Part shown: positions 51,256 to 60,027 of the stretch, piece by piece | Layout of the letters: each line of letters opens with the position of its first letter | Numbering within the stretch: position 1 is the first letter of the stretch | DNA from: DATFVJ01 sp963851085 | Lineage (GTDB): Bacteria > Actinomycetota > Actinomycetes > Streptosporangiales > Streptosporangiaceae | Assembly: GCA_963851085.1 (NCBI GenBank) | Contig: CAWKNX010000023.1 | Location: 248,001-312,000, forward strand | DNA length: 64,000 bases | Direction of reading: 5' to 3' | Notes under the pieces: model-generated | What the model was told of the DNA's origin: nothing | Databases searched by the model: none | What the model saw: the letters and a program-made list of their open reading frames with translations, nothing else | Made by a program: the position numbers and the translations under genes

Positions 51256-52386
51256 GTGACGCCGAAGACCCTGGTGCTAACCAATGACTATCCACCCAGG
51301 CAGGGCGGCATTCAGTCCTTCGTGCACGCGCTCGCGTCCGCGCGCCCGCCGGGTTCGGTCGTGGTGTACGCCCCGTCGTGGGACGGGGCCGCCGTTTTCG
51401 ACGCGGCGCAGCCGTTCCCTGTGATCCGCCATTCCGGCTCGCTGATGCTTCCCGTGCCGGGAGTGCTCCGCCGTGCGCAGGAGATCGTCGGGGAACACGG
51501 CTGCGACACCGTCCTTTTCGGCGCGGCGGCGCCGCTCGGCCTGCTTGCCCCTGGCCTGCGCCGCGCGGGGATCAAGCGATGCGTCGCGGTCACCCACGGC
51601 CACGAGGCCGGCTGGGCGATGCTGCCGGGCGCCCGGTCGCTGCTGCGCAGGATCGGGGACGAGGTCGACGTCATCACCTACCTCGGTGACTACTTCCGTG
51701 CCAGGCTCGCGCGGGCCTTGTCGCCCGCCGCAGCGGCCCGGATGGTGCGGCTCGCGCCGGGCGTCGACGTGACGGTGTTCCGCCCAGGCCAGGGTGGCGC
51801 GGCCGTACGGGAGCGGCTGGGCCTGGCCGGGCGCCCTGTCGTGGTCTGCGTATCACGGCTCGTGCCGCGCAAGGGGCAGGACACACTGATCCGCGCATGG
51901 CCGCGCGTGCGGTCCGCCGTCGGTGATGCGGCGCTGCTGCTCGTAGGTGGCGGGCGGTACGGGGCGGCGCTTGAAGGCCTGGCCGAACGGCTTCGGGTGA
52001 CATCCTCGATCACTTTCACCGGCTCCGTGCCCCGGCGCGATCTGCCGTCCTACTACAACGCCGGCGACGTGTTCGCGATGCCGTGCAGGACCCGCAGGCA
52101 CGGACTCGATGTGGAAGGGCTCGGCATCGTCTACCTGGAGGCTTCGGCGTCCGGCCTGCCCGTCATCGCCGGTGCTTCTGGCGGCGCTCCGGACGCCGTG
52201 CTCGCTGGTCAGACCGGCTACGTGGTGGACGGCCGGTCGGCCGACGCGGTCGCGGACCGTGTGATCGAACTGCTCCGTGACACCGGGCGCGCCGCGGCCA
52301 TGGGCGAAAAGGGCCGTGGCTGGGTGGAGGACGAGTGGCGCTGGGAGCTTGTCGCGCAGCGCCTGGAACGCATCCTCGCAGGCTGA
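51256..52386 (+). CDS. pimB: Phosphatidyl-myo-inositol mannosyltransferase PimB'
   Basis: 376 aa GT4 enzyme. It starts KTLVLTNDYPPRQGGIQSFV, the PimB' hallmark, with CVSRLVPRKGQDTLIRAWP for the GDP-mannose side and EGLGIVYLEASASGLPVIAG with the Glu pair. It adds the second mannose to phosphatidylinositol mannoside in lipoglycan synthesis. The start is GTG. It lies between the NlpC/P60 gene and the convergent fadD15. Confidence 0.92.
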   Translation: MTPKTLVLTNDYPPRQGGIQSFVHALASARPPGSVVVYAPSWDGAAVFDAAQPFPVIRHSGSLMLPVPGVLRRAQEIVGEHGCDTVLFGAAAPLGLLAPGLRRAGIKRCVAVTHGHEAGWAMLPGARSLLRRIGDEVDVITYLGDYFRARLARALSPAAAARMVRLAPGVDVTVFRPGQGGAAVRERLGLAGRPVVVCVSRLVPRKGQDTLIRAWPRVRSAVGDAALLLVGGGRYGAALEGLAERLRVTSSITFTGSVPRRDLPSYYNAGDVFAMPCRTRRHGLDVEGLGIVYLEASASGLPVIAGASGGAPDAVLAGQTGYVVDGRSADAVADRVIELLRDTGRAAAMGEKGRGWVEDEWRWELVAQRLERILAG

Positions 52387-52412
52387 CAGCGAAGCGCCGC
52401 GGTCCGGGCCCG

Positions 52413-54212
52413 CTAGCTGTAAAGCTCTTCGATTTCGTCGGCGAAATCCTTCGTCACAAGGTACCTGCGCACGCTCAGCTTGGGAGTCAGATGACCGCCG
52501 GCCTCGGTGAGATCTGTGCCGAGCACGCGGAACCGCCTGATCGACTCGGCCCGGGACACGGCCTTGTTTGCATCATCGATCGCGGCCTGGATCTCGGCCA
52601 CGAGCTCGGGATCGTCCCTGAGGCTGGCGACGGTCGCATCGGCCGGTTTGCCATGCCGCTCCTTCCAATGCGCAAGGGCCTCCTCGTCCAGGGTCAGCAG
52701 GCAGGCGATGTAGGGCCTGCCTTCGCCGACGACGATGCATTGGCTGATCAGCGGGTGAGCGCGAATCCGGTCCTCGAGCACGGCAGGGGCGACGTTCTTG
52801 CCAGCGGCGGTGACGATCAGTTCCTTCTTGCGGCCGGTGATGCGCAGGAAGCCCTGATCGTCGAGCTCGCCGATGTCGCCCGTGTGGAACCAGCCGCTTT
52901 CGTCGATCACCTCACTGGTGGCGGCGTCGTTGTGCCAGTAGCCCTCGAAGACGATCGCGCCCCTGATGAGGATCTCGCCGTCATCGGCGATCCGGACGGC
53001 GACGCCGGGTAGCGGAAGGCCCACCGTGCCGATCTTGTTACGGTTGGGCCGGTTCACCGTCGCCGCGGGGCTGGTCTCTGTCAGCCCGTACCCTTCCAGA
53101 ATCGTGATGCCGACCCCGCGGAAGAAGTGACCGAGCCGTTCGCCGAGCGCCGCGCCTCCTGAGACCGCGTAGCGCACCTGCCCTCCGACTGCGGCGCGCA
53201 GCTTGCCGTACACCAGCTTGTCGGACACGGCGTGCTTGAGCCGGAGTTGCATTCCAGGGCCGCCGTCGTCCAGCGCCCTGCTGTAGGCGATCGCGGTGTC
53301 GACCGCGGTCTTGAAGATCCTCTCCTTGACCGGGCTCTCGGCTGCCTGCTGCACAGCGACGTTGTAGACCTTCTCGAAGACGCGCGGCACGGCCAGCAGG
53401 AAGGTGGGCCGGAACGAGGCAAGGTTGGGCTGCACGTTGGCGAGGTCCGGGCTATGCCCGAGCACGGTGCCCGATTCCAGGCAGCCCACCTGGATGATCC
53501 GCGCGAACGAGTGCGCGAGCGGCAGGAAGAGCAATGTCGATCCATCGGCGATGTTGATCGCTTCGGCGAGCGAGCCCGCGAACGCGTTTCTCGCGTCAGA
53601 CAGCAGGTTGCGGTGGGTGAGCTCGCAGCCTCTGGGCCTGCCCGTGGTGCCTGAGGTGTAGATGATCGTGGCCAGGTCGGCGGCGCCCCGGGAGGCGCGC
53701 CGCGTGCCGATTTCGTCATCGGCCACGTCCGTGCCCGCTGCGGTGAGTTCGCCGAGCGCGCCCGCGTCGATCTGCCAGACATGGCTCAGGTCGGCGAGCT
53801 TGCCGCGCACATCGGCGACCGTAGCCTCGTGTTTGCTCGTCTCCACGAAGATCGCCTTGGTCCCGGAGTCGGACAGGATCCATTCGACCTGCTCCGCCGA
53901 GGAGGTCTCGTAGATCGGCACGCTGACCGCGCCCGCCGCCTGGATGGCGTAGTCGATCTGGGTCCACTCGTACCTGGTGCGGGACATCAGCGCCACCCGG
54001 TCGCCGGGCCCGATCCCGGCGGCGACCAGGCCTTTGGCGGTCGCCACGACGTCGCTGCGGAATTCGGCGGCGGTCACGTCGCGCCAGCCATCGCCGTCCT
54101 CGCGGCGCAGTGCTACCGCCTGGGGTTCGTCAGCGGCCCGCTTGAACACGATGTCGGTGAGGTTGGCCGAGTCAGGGATCTGCACCAGGGCCGGTGTGCT
54201 GTATTCGCGCAC
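52413..54212 (-). CDS. fadD15: Long-chain fatty-acid-CoA ligase (FadD15-like)
   Basis: 599 aa AMP-forming acyl-CoA synthetase. Motifs: TIIYTSGTTGRPRGCELTH (P-loop-like A3), YGLTETSPAATVN (A5), WFHTGDIGELDDQGFL (A7-A8) and ITGRKKELIVTAAGKNVAP with the hinge. It activates fatty acids to acyl-CoA at the membrane face. A candidate TetR-type operator lies 64 bp upstream. Its length and sequence resemble the FadD15 group of actinobacteria. Confidence 0.94.
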   Translation of the reverse strand: MREYSTPALVQIPDSANLTDIVFKRAADEPQAVALRREDGDGWRDVTAAEFRSDVVATAKGLVAAGIGPGDRVALMSRTRYEWTQIDYAIQAAGAVSVPIYETSSAEQVEWILSDSGTKAIFVETSKHEATVADVRGKLADLSHVWQIDAGALGELTAAGTDVADDEIGTRRASRGAADLATIIYTSGTTGRPRGCELTHRNLLSDARNAFAGSLAEAINIADGSTLLFLPLAHSFARIIQVGCLESGTVLGHSPDLANVQPNLASFRPTFLLAVPRVFEKVYNVAVQQAAESPVKERIFKTAVDTAIAYSRALDDGGPGMQLRLKHAVSDKLVYGKLRAAVGGQVRYAVSGGAALGERLGHFFRGVGITILEGYGLTETSPAATVNRPNRNKIGTVGLPLPGVAVRIADDGEILIRGAIVFEGYWHNDAATSEVIDESGWFHTGDIGELDDQGFLRITGRKKELIVTAAGKNVAPAVLEDRIRAHPLISQCIVVGEGRPYIACLLTLDEEALAHWKERHGKPADATVASLRDDPELVAEIQAAIDDANKAVSRAESIRRFRVLGTDLTEAGGHLTPKLSVRRYLVTKDFADEIEELYS

Positions 54213-54275
54213 GACGTCTCCTTGTCACGTCCTGTCGGGCTGCATAACAGCCTGCCATGGACGGTATCGCGACTG

Positions 54276-54291
54276 ACTACCGACCGGTAGT
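54276..54291 (-). promoter_or_regulatory. Perfect palindrome ACTACCG-AC-CGGTAGT upstream of fadD15
   Basis: The 16-bp element (7-bp arms, 2-bp spacer) resembles operators of TetR-family regulators, many of which use ACCGACCGGT-like cores. It sits between the divergent fadD15 and phosphoesterase genes, closer to fadD15. No tetR gene is in the window, so the regulator would act in trans. Confidence 0.55.
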
Positions 54292-54367
54292 ACCCGGGCG
54301 GGCAGCAGCGCATCCGGCGTTGCGGGCCGGCAACAGGAATCGTTGGCCGCGCTCTTAAGGTGTCATC

Positions 54368-55135
54368 ATGCGGGTCCACGTGGTCAGTGACGTGCACGGC
54401 AGGACGGACGCGCTCGCCCGGGCTGGTGACGGGGCCGACGCGCTGTTCTGCCTTGGTGACCTGATCCTGTTCGTCGACTACGCCGATCACGGGCAGGGGA
54501 TCTTCGCTGACCTGTTCGGTGCGGAGAATGCGCGCGAGTTCATCACGCTGCGCACTGCGCATCGCTTCGACGAGGCCCGGGCCTTGTCGGCTGGGTTGTG
54601 GGCAGCACTGGGTGGCGACCCGGCCAAGCACGTCGAGGCCGCCGTCGGCCGTCAGTACGCGGAGCTTTTCGCCGTGCTCCCCGAACCCGCCTACCTCACG
54701 TACGGGAACGTGGACATCCCACGCATGTGGCCGGACCATTTGCGGCCGGGGCACCGGGTGCTCGACGGTGAGCGGATCGAGCTTGACGGCTGGACATTCG
54801 GGTTCGTCGGCGGGGGGCTGCGTTCGCCCTACCGGACACCGAACGAGATCGACGATGACGTCTACGCGGAGAAGGTGGCGGCGGTAGGGGCGGTAGATGT
54901 GCTGTGCGCCCACATCCCGCCTGCCATTCCCCAGCTTCTGTACGACACGGTCGCGCGGCGGCTCGAACGCGGCAGCGACGCGCTGCTCCAGGCGATCAGG
55001 CAGACGAGGCCGCGGTACGTCCTGTTCGGTCACGTGCATCAGCCATTGGCCGGACGTGCGCGGGTCGGCACGACCGAGTGCATCAACGTGGGGCACTTCC
55101 GCGCTACCGAGACGCCTTATGTACTCGAGTGGTAG
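54368..55135 (+). CDS. Metallophosphoesterase (calcineurin-like)
   Basis: 255 aa. Metal-site motifs of the calcineurin-like fold: VVSDVHGR (D-x-H), LFCLGDLIL (GD), YGNVD (GN[D/H]), VLCAHIPPAI (H) and VLFGHVHQP (GHxH). It hydrolyses a phosphoester; the substrate is unknown. It leads a same-strand run with the SRPBCC protein, DUF5304 protein and glucokinase. Confidence 0.93.
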   Translation: MRVHVVSDVHGRTDALARAGDGADALFCLGDLILFVDYADHGQGIFADLFGAENAREFITLRTAHRFDEARALSAGLWAALGGDPAKHVEAAVGRQYAELFAVLPEPAYLTYGNVDIPRMWPDHLRPGHRVLDGERIELDGWTFGFVGGGLRSPYRTPNEIDDDVYAEKVAAVGAVDVLCAHIPPAIPQLLYDTVARRLERGSDALLQAIRQTRPRYVLFGHVHQPLAGRARVGTTECINVGHFRATETPYVLEW

Positions 55136-55179
55136 CGGTACGCTCCGGGCAGGGTCGCGGACCGGGAAGGAAGGCGCTG

Positions 55180-55629
55180 ATGCCAGAAATTGCAAGCTCG
55201 ACCGCGGTCATCGCGGCCCCGCGGGAAACCGTGATGGCTGTGATCACTGATTTTCCCTCCTACCCGCAGTGGGCCGGCGCTATGAAGTCCATCGAGGTGA
55301 CCGAGCCCGGGCCGGACGGGCGCGCGCGGCAGGTACGTATGGTCGTGGATGCGGGCTTCATCAGGGACACTCTTGAGCTCGTGTACGAGTGGGACGCGGA
55401 CACCCGGTCGAGCTGGGAACTCGCCAAGCCGTCAACCATGCTGTCCGCCCTGTACGGCAGCTACCTGCTCGTCGACCATGACGATGGCACCGAGGTCACT
55501 TACGAGCTCGCCATCGACCTCCGGATCCCGATGCTTGGAATCATCAAGCGCAGGGCAATAAATATGATCATCGATCAGGCGCTCCACGGCCTGAAGAAGT
55601 ACACCGAGAAGCTGGGAGACGCCCGATGA
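55180..55629 (+). CDS. SRPBCC-family (polyketide cyclase/START-like) protein
   Basis: 149 aa. The fold pattern is clear: EIASSTAVIAAPRETVMAVI, FPSYPQWAGAM, then TYELAIDLRIPMLGIIKRRA and a long C-terminal helix IIDQALHGLKKYTEK. It forms a hydrophobic ligand pocket, perhaps binding lipid. The ATG has a GGAAGGAAGG site. It overlaps the DUF5304 gene by 4 bp; this pair is conserved in Streptomyces as I recall. Confidence 0.92.
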   Translation: MPEIASSTAVIAAPRETVMAVITDFPSYPQWAGAMKSIEVTEPGPDGRARQVRMVVDAGFIRDTLELVYEWDADTRSSWELAKPSTMLSALYGSYLLVDHDDGTEVTYELAIDLRIPMLGIIKRRAINMIIDQALHGLKKYTEKLGDAR

Positions 55630-56126
55630 CGTGGCTCGACGACCTTCAGCGGCGGCTGGCCGTCGCGGGCGCACGCAGTCTTGGCCAGCAGTTCGCCGGC
55701 CAGGTCAGCAAGACGATCCGCGGCGAGAGCAACGACGTATGGGAGACCGCCACGTCGGAACCCGTGGATGCGTCCGTGGGCAACGCTCCCGAATGCGCCT
55801 GGTGCCCCGTGTGCCGCGCCATCCGGATGGCCCGCGATTCCAACCCGGACATGGCCAGCCGCGTGGGCGAGACGGCAGGTGCGTTGATGTCGGCCGCGCA
55901 CGACGTCGTGGCGGCGGTCGACGCGGCGCTCTCTCGCATGCCGGGGCCGCAGCCGGCCTCGCCGGCACCGCCAGGCGGACCTGCCGCTGAGCACGCTGGG
56001 CCGTCGTCAGGGCCGCCTGCCTCCGCCGCGGCACGCCACGAGCCGTCCACGCCCGAGCAACAGGCCACCGAGGACGGGCCGGCCGGTGCGCAACCGCCGC
56101 CTTCCTCAAACGGGCAGCAGGCCTGA
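55626..56126 (+). CDS. DUF5304 family protein
   Basis: 166 aa. The core has SNDVWETATSE and ECAWCPVCRAIRMARDSNPD with a CxxCPxC-like cysteine pair, then an amphipathic helix AGALMSAAHDVVAAVDAAL. The last 70 residues are Pro/Ala-rich and disordered. Function unknown; position between the SRPBCC protein and glucokinase matches actinobacterial relatives. Confidence 0.85.
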   Translation: MTWLDDLQRRLAVAGARSLGQQFAGQVSKTIRGESNDVWETATSEPVDASVGNAPECAWCPVCRAIRMARDSNPDMASRVGETAGALMSAAHDVVAAVDAALSRMPGPQPASPAPPGGPAAEHAGPSSGPPASAAARHEPSTPEQQATEDGPAGAQPPPSSNGQQA

Positions 56127-56128
56127 AC

Positions 56129-57073
56129 GTGAGCCTCACCATCGGGATCGATGTCGGGGGGACCAAGGTCGCGGCGGGAGTGGTGGACGAGCATGGCAAG
56201 ATCGTCGAGAAGCTGCGCAGGCCTACACCGTCAAGCGATCCGGTGCAGACGGTCACAACGATCAGCGAGGTCGTGACCGAGCTGTGCGGCCGCCACGTGG
56301 TGGACGCGGTGGGCCTTGGCATCGCTGGATTCGTCGACGGGGCCGGTGCGTGTGTGGTGTTCTCACCGAATCTCGGCTGGCGTGACGAGCCGGTGAAGAA
56401 GGCCATCGAGGACCGGCTGGGGATTCCCGTCGTCGTGGAGAATGATGCCAACGCCACGGTCTGGGCCGAGACCAAGTTTGGCGCGGCTCGTGGGCAGGAC
56501 TTCGTCATCCTCCTGACTGTCGGCACCGGGATCGGCTGCGGCATCGTCCTCGGCGGCGAGCTTTACCGCGGCAGGTGGGGCATCGGCGGCGAGCCGGGCC
56601 ATTACCGCGTCGTGCCGGACGGCCGGATGTGCGGGTGCGGCAATCGCGGCTGCTGGGAACAGTACGCGAGCGGCAACGCGCTCATGGCTGAGGCGAGGGA
56701 TCTGGCCCGCCGGTCGCCCGAAGGCGCCAAGCGCCTGCTGCAACTCGCCGGCGGCAACCCGGAGCGCATCTCCGGGCCCGAAATCACCCGCGCGGCGGCC
56801 GAGGGAGATCCGGCCGCGCTGCGCTGCTTCGACATCGTGGGATCCTGGCTCGGGCAAGGCCTGGCAGATCTGGCCGCGATCCTCGACCCGGGTTGCTTCG
56901 TCATCGGCGGTGGCGTGTCAGACGCGGGGGACCTGCTGCTCGATCCGGCCCGGACGACATTCGAGAAGTCACTCACCGGCCGCGGCCACCGGCCGTCCGC
57001 GAACATCCTGCTGGCGGAGCTTGGCCCGGAAGCAGGCCTGGTCGGCGCCGCCGATCTCGCTCGCCCGCCCTGA
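56129..57073 (+). CDS. glkA: ROK-family glucokinase
   Basis: 314 aa. The N-terminal phosphate loop is IGIDVGGTKVAAGVV, the catalytic block VVENDANATVWAE, and the ROK zinc motif CGCGNRGCWEQYASG. The usual GExGH block reads GGEPGHYRVV. It phosphorylates glucose with ATP and in Streptomyces takes part in carbon catabolite repression. It starts 2 bp after the DUF5304 stop, ending an operon that may begin with the phosphoesterase. Confidence 0.93.
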   Translation: MSLTIGIDVGGTKVAAGVVDEHGKIVEKLRRPTPSSDPVQTVTTISEVVTELCGRHVVDAVGLGIAGFVDGAGACVVFSPNLGWRDEPVKKAIEDRLGIPVVVENDANATVWAETKFGAARGQDFVILLTVGTGIGCGIVLGGELYRGRWGIGGEPGHYRVVPDGRMCGCGNRGCWEQYASGNALMAEARDLARRSPEGAKRLLQLAGGNPERISGPEITRAAAEGDPAALRCFDIVGSWLGQGLADLAAILDPGCFVIGGGVSDAGDLLLDPARTTFEKSLTGRGHRPSANILLAELGPEAGLVGAADLARPP

Positions 57074-57079
57074 CACGAA

Positions 57080-57112
57080 GACATTGCCCTAACGGCTGCG
57101 GCGGATGCGCCG
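57080..57112 (+). repeat. 33-bp dispersed repeat after the glucokinase stop (partner at 13093-13125)
   Basis: Starts 6 bp after the glkA stop codon. It shares 29 of 33 positions with the unit after the PfkB kinase gene and can form CGGCG-GATG-CGCCG. The rest of the gap to 57351 is GC-rich with no gene. Confidence 0.45.
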
Positions 57113-57351
57113 TCCCTTCGTGCGGAGCCACCTGGGCCGGGTGGGTGTTCCGGAGGCTCGCGCCTCGCCTCGCCCCGCCCCGCCGCCAGCGGCCGCACGT
57201 CAGGATTGGCGCAGCCCGCGCGGCCGTTAAGGCTGTATTGCCCCGGGGGGCTCCACCCCACGGGATCCCCCGCCTGTGGTAGGGCCGCTCGCTGCTGGAT
57301 GGGAATCGGCCGGTTCACGCATCCGGATAAGGCTTGGCTTTCTCCCTGGCG

Positions 57352-57856
57352 CTAGACGACAGCGCCGTCGTCGGAGCCCGGGTCGTCGCGATCCTCGTCG
57401 CTCATTCGGACCACGAGGGTGACGAAGCCACCGATGAACGCGGCGACCCCGCAAAACGCCGCCCACGCGGGTATCGTCCAGCCCGCCGTGGTGGCCACGA
57501 GAAGGTATGCGGGGCCACCGAACAGGGCCAGCCAGGCGCCCTTGGTGACGCTGTCGAGATGGGGGAGCGGTGGTGGCGGCGGCGGGACGTAGTGCTCGTC
57601 GCTTTCCTCGGGCGCGGGTGCGGCCGGGCTCGCCGGGCGGGGTCGGCACCGGCTCAGATGGCAGGACGTCAGGATCGGCCGGCTTGATCACACGGGCGCC
57701 GAAGGACCTGACATCCAGATTCTCCTCGGCCGGCCACGGCACATCCTCCCCAGGATCCTGGTCCTCCGCCTCGCGGCCGGGGTCGAGCCGGGCCACGAGG
57801 TCACGCCAGATTTCCTCTTCGTCGTGCTCGCGGCCAGCCGTGTCGGGCCCGTCCAC
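57352..57856 (-). pseudogene. Two-helix membrane protein gene with a frame break
   Basis: The first part from GTG 57856 (after GGGGTGAGCAG) reads VDGPDTAGREHDEEEIWRDL, then DLDPGREAED-type acidic sequence to PTPPGEPG. Near 57625-57640 the good frame moves by one base to APEESDEHYVPPPPPPLPHL, then two helices (ALFGGPAYLLVATTAGW and WAAFCGVAAFIGGFVTLVVRM) and an acidic end DDPGSDDGAVV. The joined protein, about 167 aa, matches the layout of a conserved Streptomyces membrane protein next to glucokinase genes. It could be a real mutation or a base-call error in CCCGGCC. It follows the esterase gene by 4 bp. Confidence 0.7.
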
Positions 57857-57860
57857 CTGC

Positions 57861-58619
57861 TCACCCCTTCCCGGCATGGCTGTGCGCGCGCACGAACTCC
57901 AGGCTTCCCTCGAATATGGCCGGTGCGTCATTGTCGAGCGTCGCGACATGATAGCTGTTGTCGCAGGTCCGGACCGTGAGCTGGTTTTCAGGCAGTGCGC
58001 TGCGGAGCGCTGCGAGGCTCGCGGGCCCGACGACGTGGTCCTCGGGGCTCTTGTAGACAAGCACCGGCTGCGTCACGTTGCCGAGTCCGCCACGGGTCAG
58101 GCTCCACAGCCGGGGCAGGCTCGCGGCCGCCTTCACCGGCACCCGGCCATACGCGAGTTCGCGCGAACCCTCCTTCTTGATGTCGCTCGCGATGCCCTTG
58201 AGCGACGGCACGACGTGTTTCATGACGGGGGTAAGAACGAACAGGCGGCTATCCGCGACGATGGACGGGTTGACGAGAACCAGGCCGCTCACCTGGTCTC
58301 CATGCACCTCGGCCAGCCGCAGCGCGAGGCAGGCACCGAGCGACAAGCCCATGACGAAGACCTCGCTTGCCCGCGTCGCCAGGCCCTCGAACCCGCGGTC
58401 CACCTCCGCGTACCAGTCCTCCCACCGGGTCCGCGCCATTTCCTGCCAGGTGGTCCCGTGCCCTGGGAGCCTGGGCAGTGACACGCTCAATCCCGCGTCG
58501 GCAAGGTATTCGGCCCATGGGCGAAGTGACTGCGGCGACCCGGTGAATCCGTGACACAGGAGGACGCCCACCGGCCCGCCATCGTGGGAGTACGGCTCGG
58601 CGCCTGGCATGACGGGCAT
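57861..58619 (-). CDS. Alpha/beta hydrolase (monoacylglycerol lipase/Est30-like esterase)
   Basis: 252 aa serine hydrolase. Oxyanion region LLCHGFTGSPQSL, nucleophile Ser93 in VMGLSLGACLAL, Asp in YKSPEDHVVGP and His in DNSYHVATLD. It probably hydrolyses short or medium acyl esters or monoglycerides. The ATG has a GAGGGGGAACTCC site. It may be cotranscribed with the broken membrane-protein gene and is divergent from the acyltransferase gene. Confidence 0.92.
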   Translation of the reverse strand: MPVMPGAEPYSHDGGPVGVLLCHGFTGSPQSLRPWAEYLADAGLSVSLPRLPGHGTTWQEMARTRWEDWYAEVDRGFEGLATRASEVFVMGLSLGACLALRLAEVHGDQVSGLVLVNPSIVADSRLFVLTPVMKHVVPSLKGIASDIKKEGSRELAYGRVPVKAAASLPRLWSLTRGGLGNVTQPVLVYKSPEDHVVGPASLAALRSALPENQLTVRTCDNSYHVATLDNDAPAIFEGSLEFVRAHSHAGKG

Positions 58620-58818
58620 GGAGTTCCCCCTCGGTTTCAGCTTTACCTGATTGGCATCGTCGCATGGCGGGATCGATCGCGCGACGGCAGCGGCACCTGA
58701 CAGGCTTCATCTGGATCTCCGGCGCTGCTGGCGGCAATCGCGTGGGCACCGCAGGTAGGAAGTGCCTGTCGCTGATGGCAAGATGCAGACGGATGGGTTC
58801 CACGGTGAGGAGGCCGGG

Positions 58819-59625
58819 GTGTTCTACTGGCTGGTTAAGGCGATCTTGGGGCCGATCCTCAAGATCGTATTCCGACCGTGGGCAGAGGGCACCGAGAACG
58901 TGCCCCGCGAAGGACCGGCGATCATCGCGAGCAACCACCTGTCCTTCGCCGACCACTTCTTCGGCCCGCTGCCGCTGCCGCGGAAGGTGATCTTTCTCGC
59001 CAAGGCCGAGTACTTCACCGGCTCCGGGATCAAGGGCCTGGCCAGCAAGGCGTTCTTCCGGGGCGTCGGGCAGATCCCTGTCGACCGGGGCGGCGGGCAG
59101 GCGAGTGAACGGGCGCTGCGGACGGGGCTGCGCGTGCTCGCCGAGGGCAAGCTGCTCGGTATCTACCCGGAGGGCACGCGCTCACCCGACGGCCGGCTGT
59201 ACCGCGGCAAGACCGGCGTCGCCCGGCTGGCGCTCGAAGCCCGCGTCCCAGTGGTCCCCGCGGCGATGGTCGGCACGTTCGAGCTCCAGCCGTCAGGCAG
59301 GATCCGGCCGAATCTGCGCGTGCGGCCCGGCGTGCGGTTCGGCAAGCCGCTCGACTTCGCCCGCTACTACGGCATGGAATCGGATCGGACGGTCCTCCGC
59401 GCGGTCACCGATGAGATCATTTACGCGCTGATGGAGCTGTCCGGGCAGGAGTACGTGGGCAAGTACGCTCAGCGGGCCAAGACGGAGCTGCAGGCCGCTG
59501 GTAAGCGCACAGCTGGTGCCGTCAGCCAGGCCGGAGGCAGCGACGAGGCCGCTGGCAATGAACAGGGGCCGGAAGGTGACCGGGAGGCAGCCGGTGACCG
59601 GGCAGCCGCCAGCGACCAGGATTAG
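58819..59625 (+). CDS. 1-acyl-sn-glycerol-3-phosphate acyltransferase
   Basis: 268 aa PlsC-type acyltransferase. NHLSFADHFF holds the catalytic His40-x4-Asp45, FFRGVGQIPVDR and YPEGTRSPDG (118-121 EGTR) bind glycerol phosphate, and VVPAAMVGTF closes the core. It makes phosphatidic acid or acylates a glycolipid precursor at the membrane. The GTG at 58819 is chosen for the GAGGAGG site 5 bp upstream; the frame is open to 58762. The last 45 residues are Ala/Gly/Glu-rich. Confidence 0.92.
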   Translation: MFYWLVKAILGPILKIVFRPWAEGTENVPREGPAIIASNHLSFADHFFGPLPLPRKVIFLAKAEYFTGSGIKGLASKAFFRGVGQIPVDRGGGQASERALRTGLRVLAEGKLLGIYPEGTRSPDGRLYRGKTGVARLALEARVPVVPAAMVGTFELQPSGRIRPNLRVRPGVRFGKPLDFARYYGMESDRTVLRAVTDEIIYALMELSGQEYVGKYAQRAKTELQAAGKRTAGAVSQAGGSDEAAGNEQGPEGDREAAGDRAAASDQD

Positions 59626-59672
59626 CGAGGTGGCCGGGCAGGTGCCGGCTGAGCAGCGGATATGTCCGCGAG

Positions 59673-59927
59673 TTAGGCACGACGAAGCCGGATGCCGCCG
59701 ACGTCATGGCTGTGCGCGTGCCGGCCCGCCCTGTCGTCGGCCACGAACAGCGTCACATCGCACGAGCCCCGCAGCACGTAGGCCGCGGTCAGGCCCGTGA
59801 CACCGCTGCCCACGACAGCGACCTGGCGCCGCCCCAGATAGCTCCCCTCGGCCGCGATCCCTTCGACGGGTATTCGGACGGATTCGCCCGGTCGGATGCG
59901 CCGCGCACGGAAGAGGCGCTCGCCGCG
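59673..59927 (-). pseudogene. N-terminal remnant of an FAD-dependent amine-oxidase-like gene
   Basis: VAVVGSGVTGLTAAYVLRGS, then CDVTLFVADDRAGRHAHSHD is a good dinucleotide-binding start of COG2907-type flavoprotein (normally VVGSGxxGLTAAYxL...GGHAHT). It stops at TAA after about 50 residues, far short of the 400+ of the family, and GGH is already RH. The upstream part (about 59830-59927) is open, with VRIPVEGIAAEGSYLG, but has no clear start. It is a gene relic between the acyltransferase and glycerol kinase genes. Confidence 0.55.
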
Positions 59928-60027
59928 TCACCAGCCGACGATGATGATCCCGAACGGCTCCGCGGCCCGGCGCCCAGCCTTGCCCGCGGCCCGAGCCAGG
60001 GGCGAGCTCAGGCCCCGTTCGTTGCGG

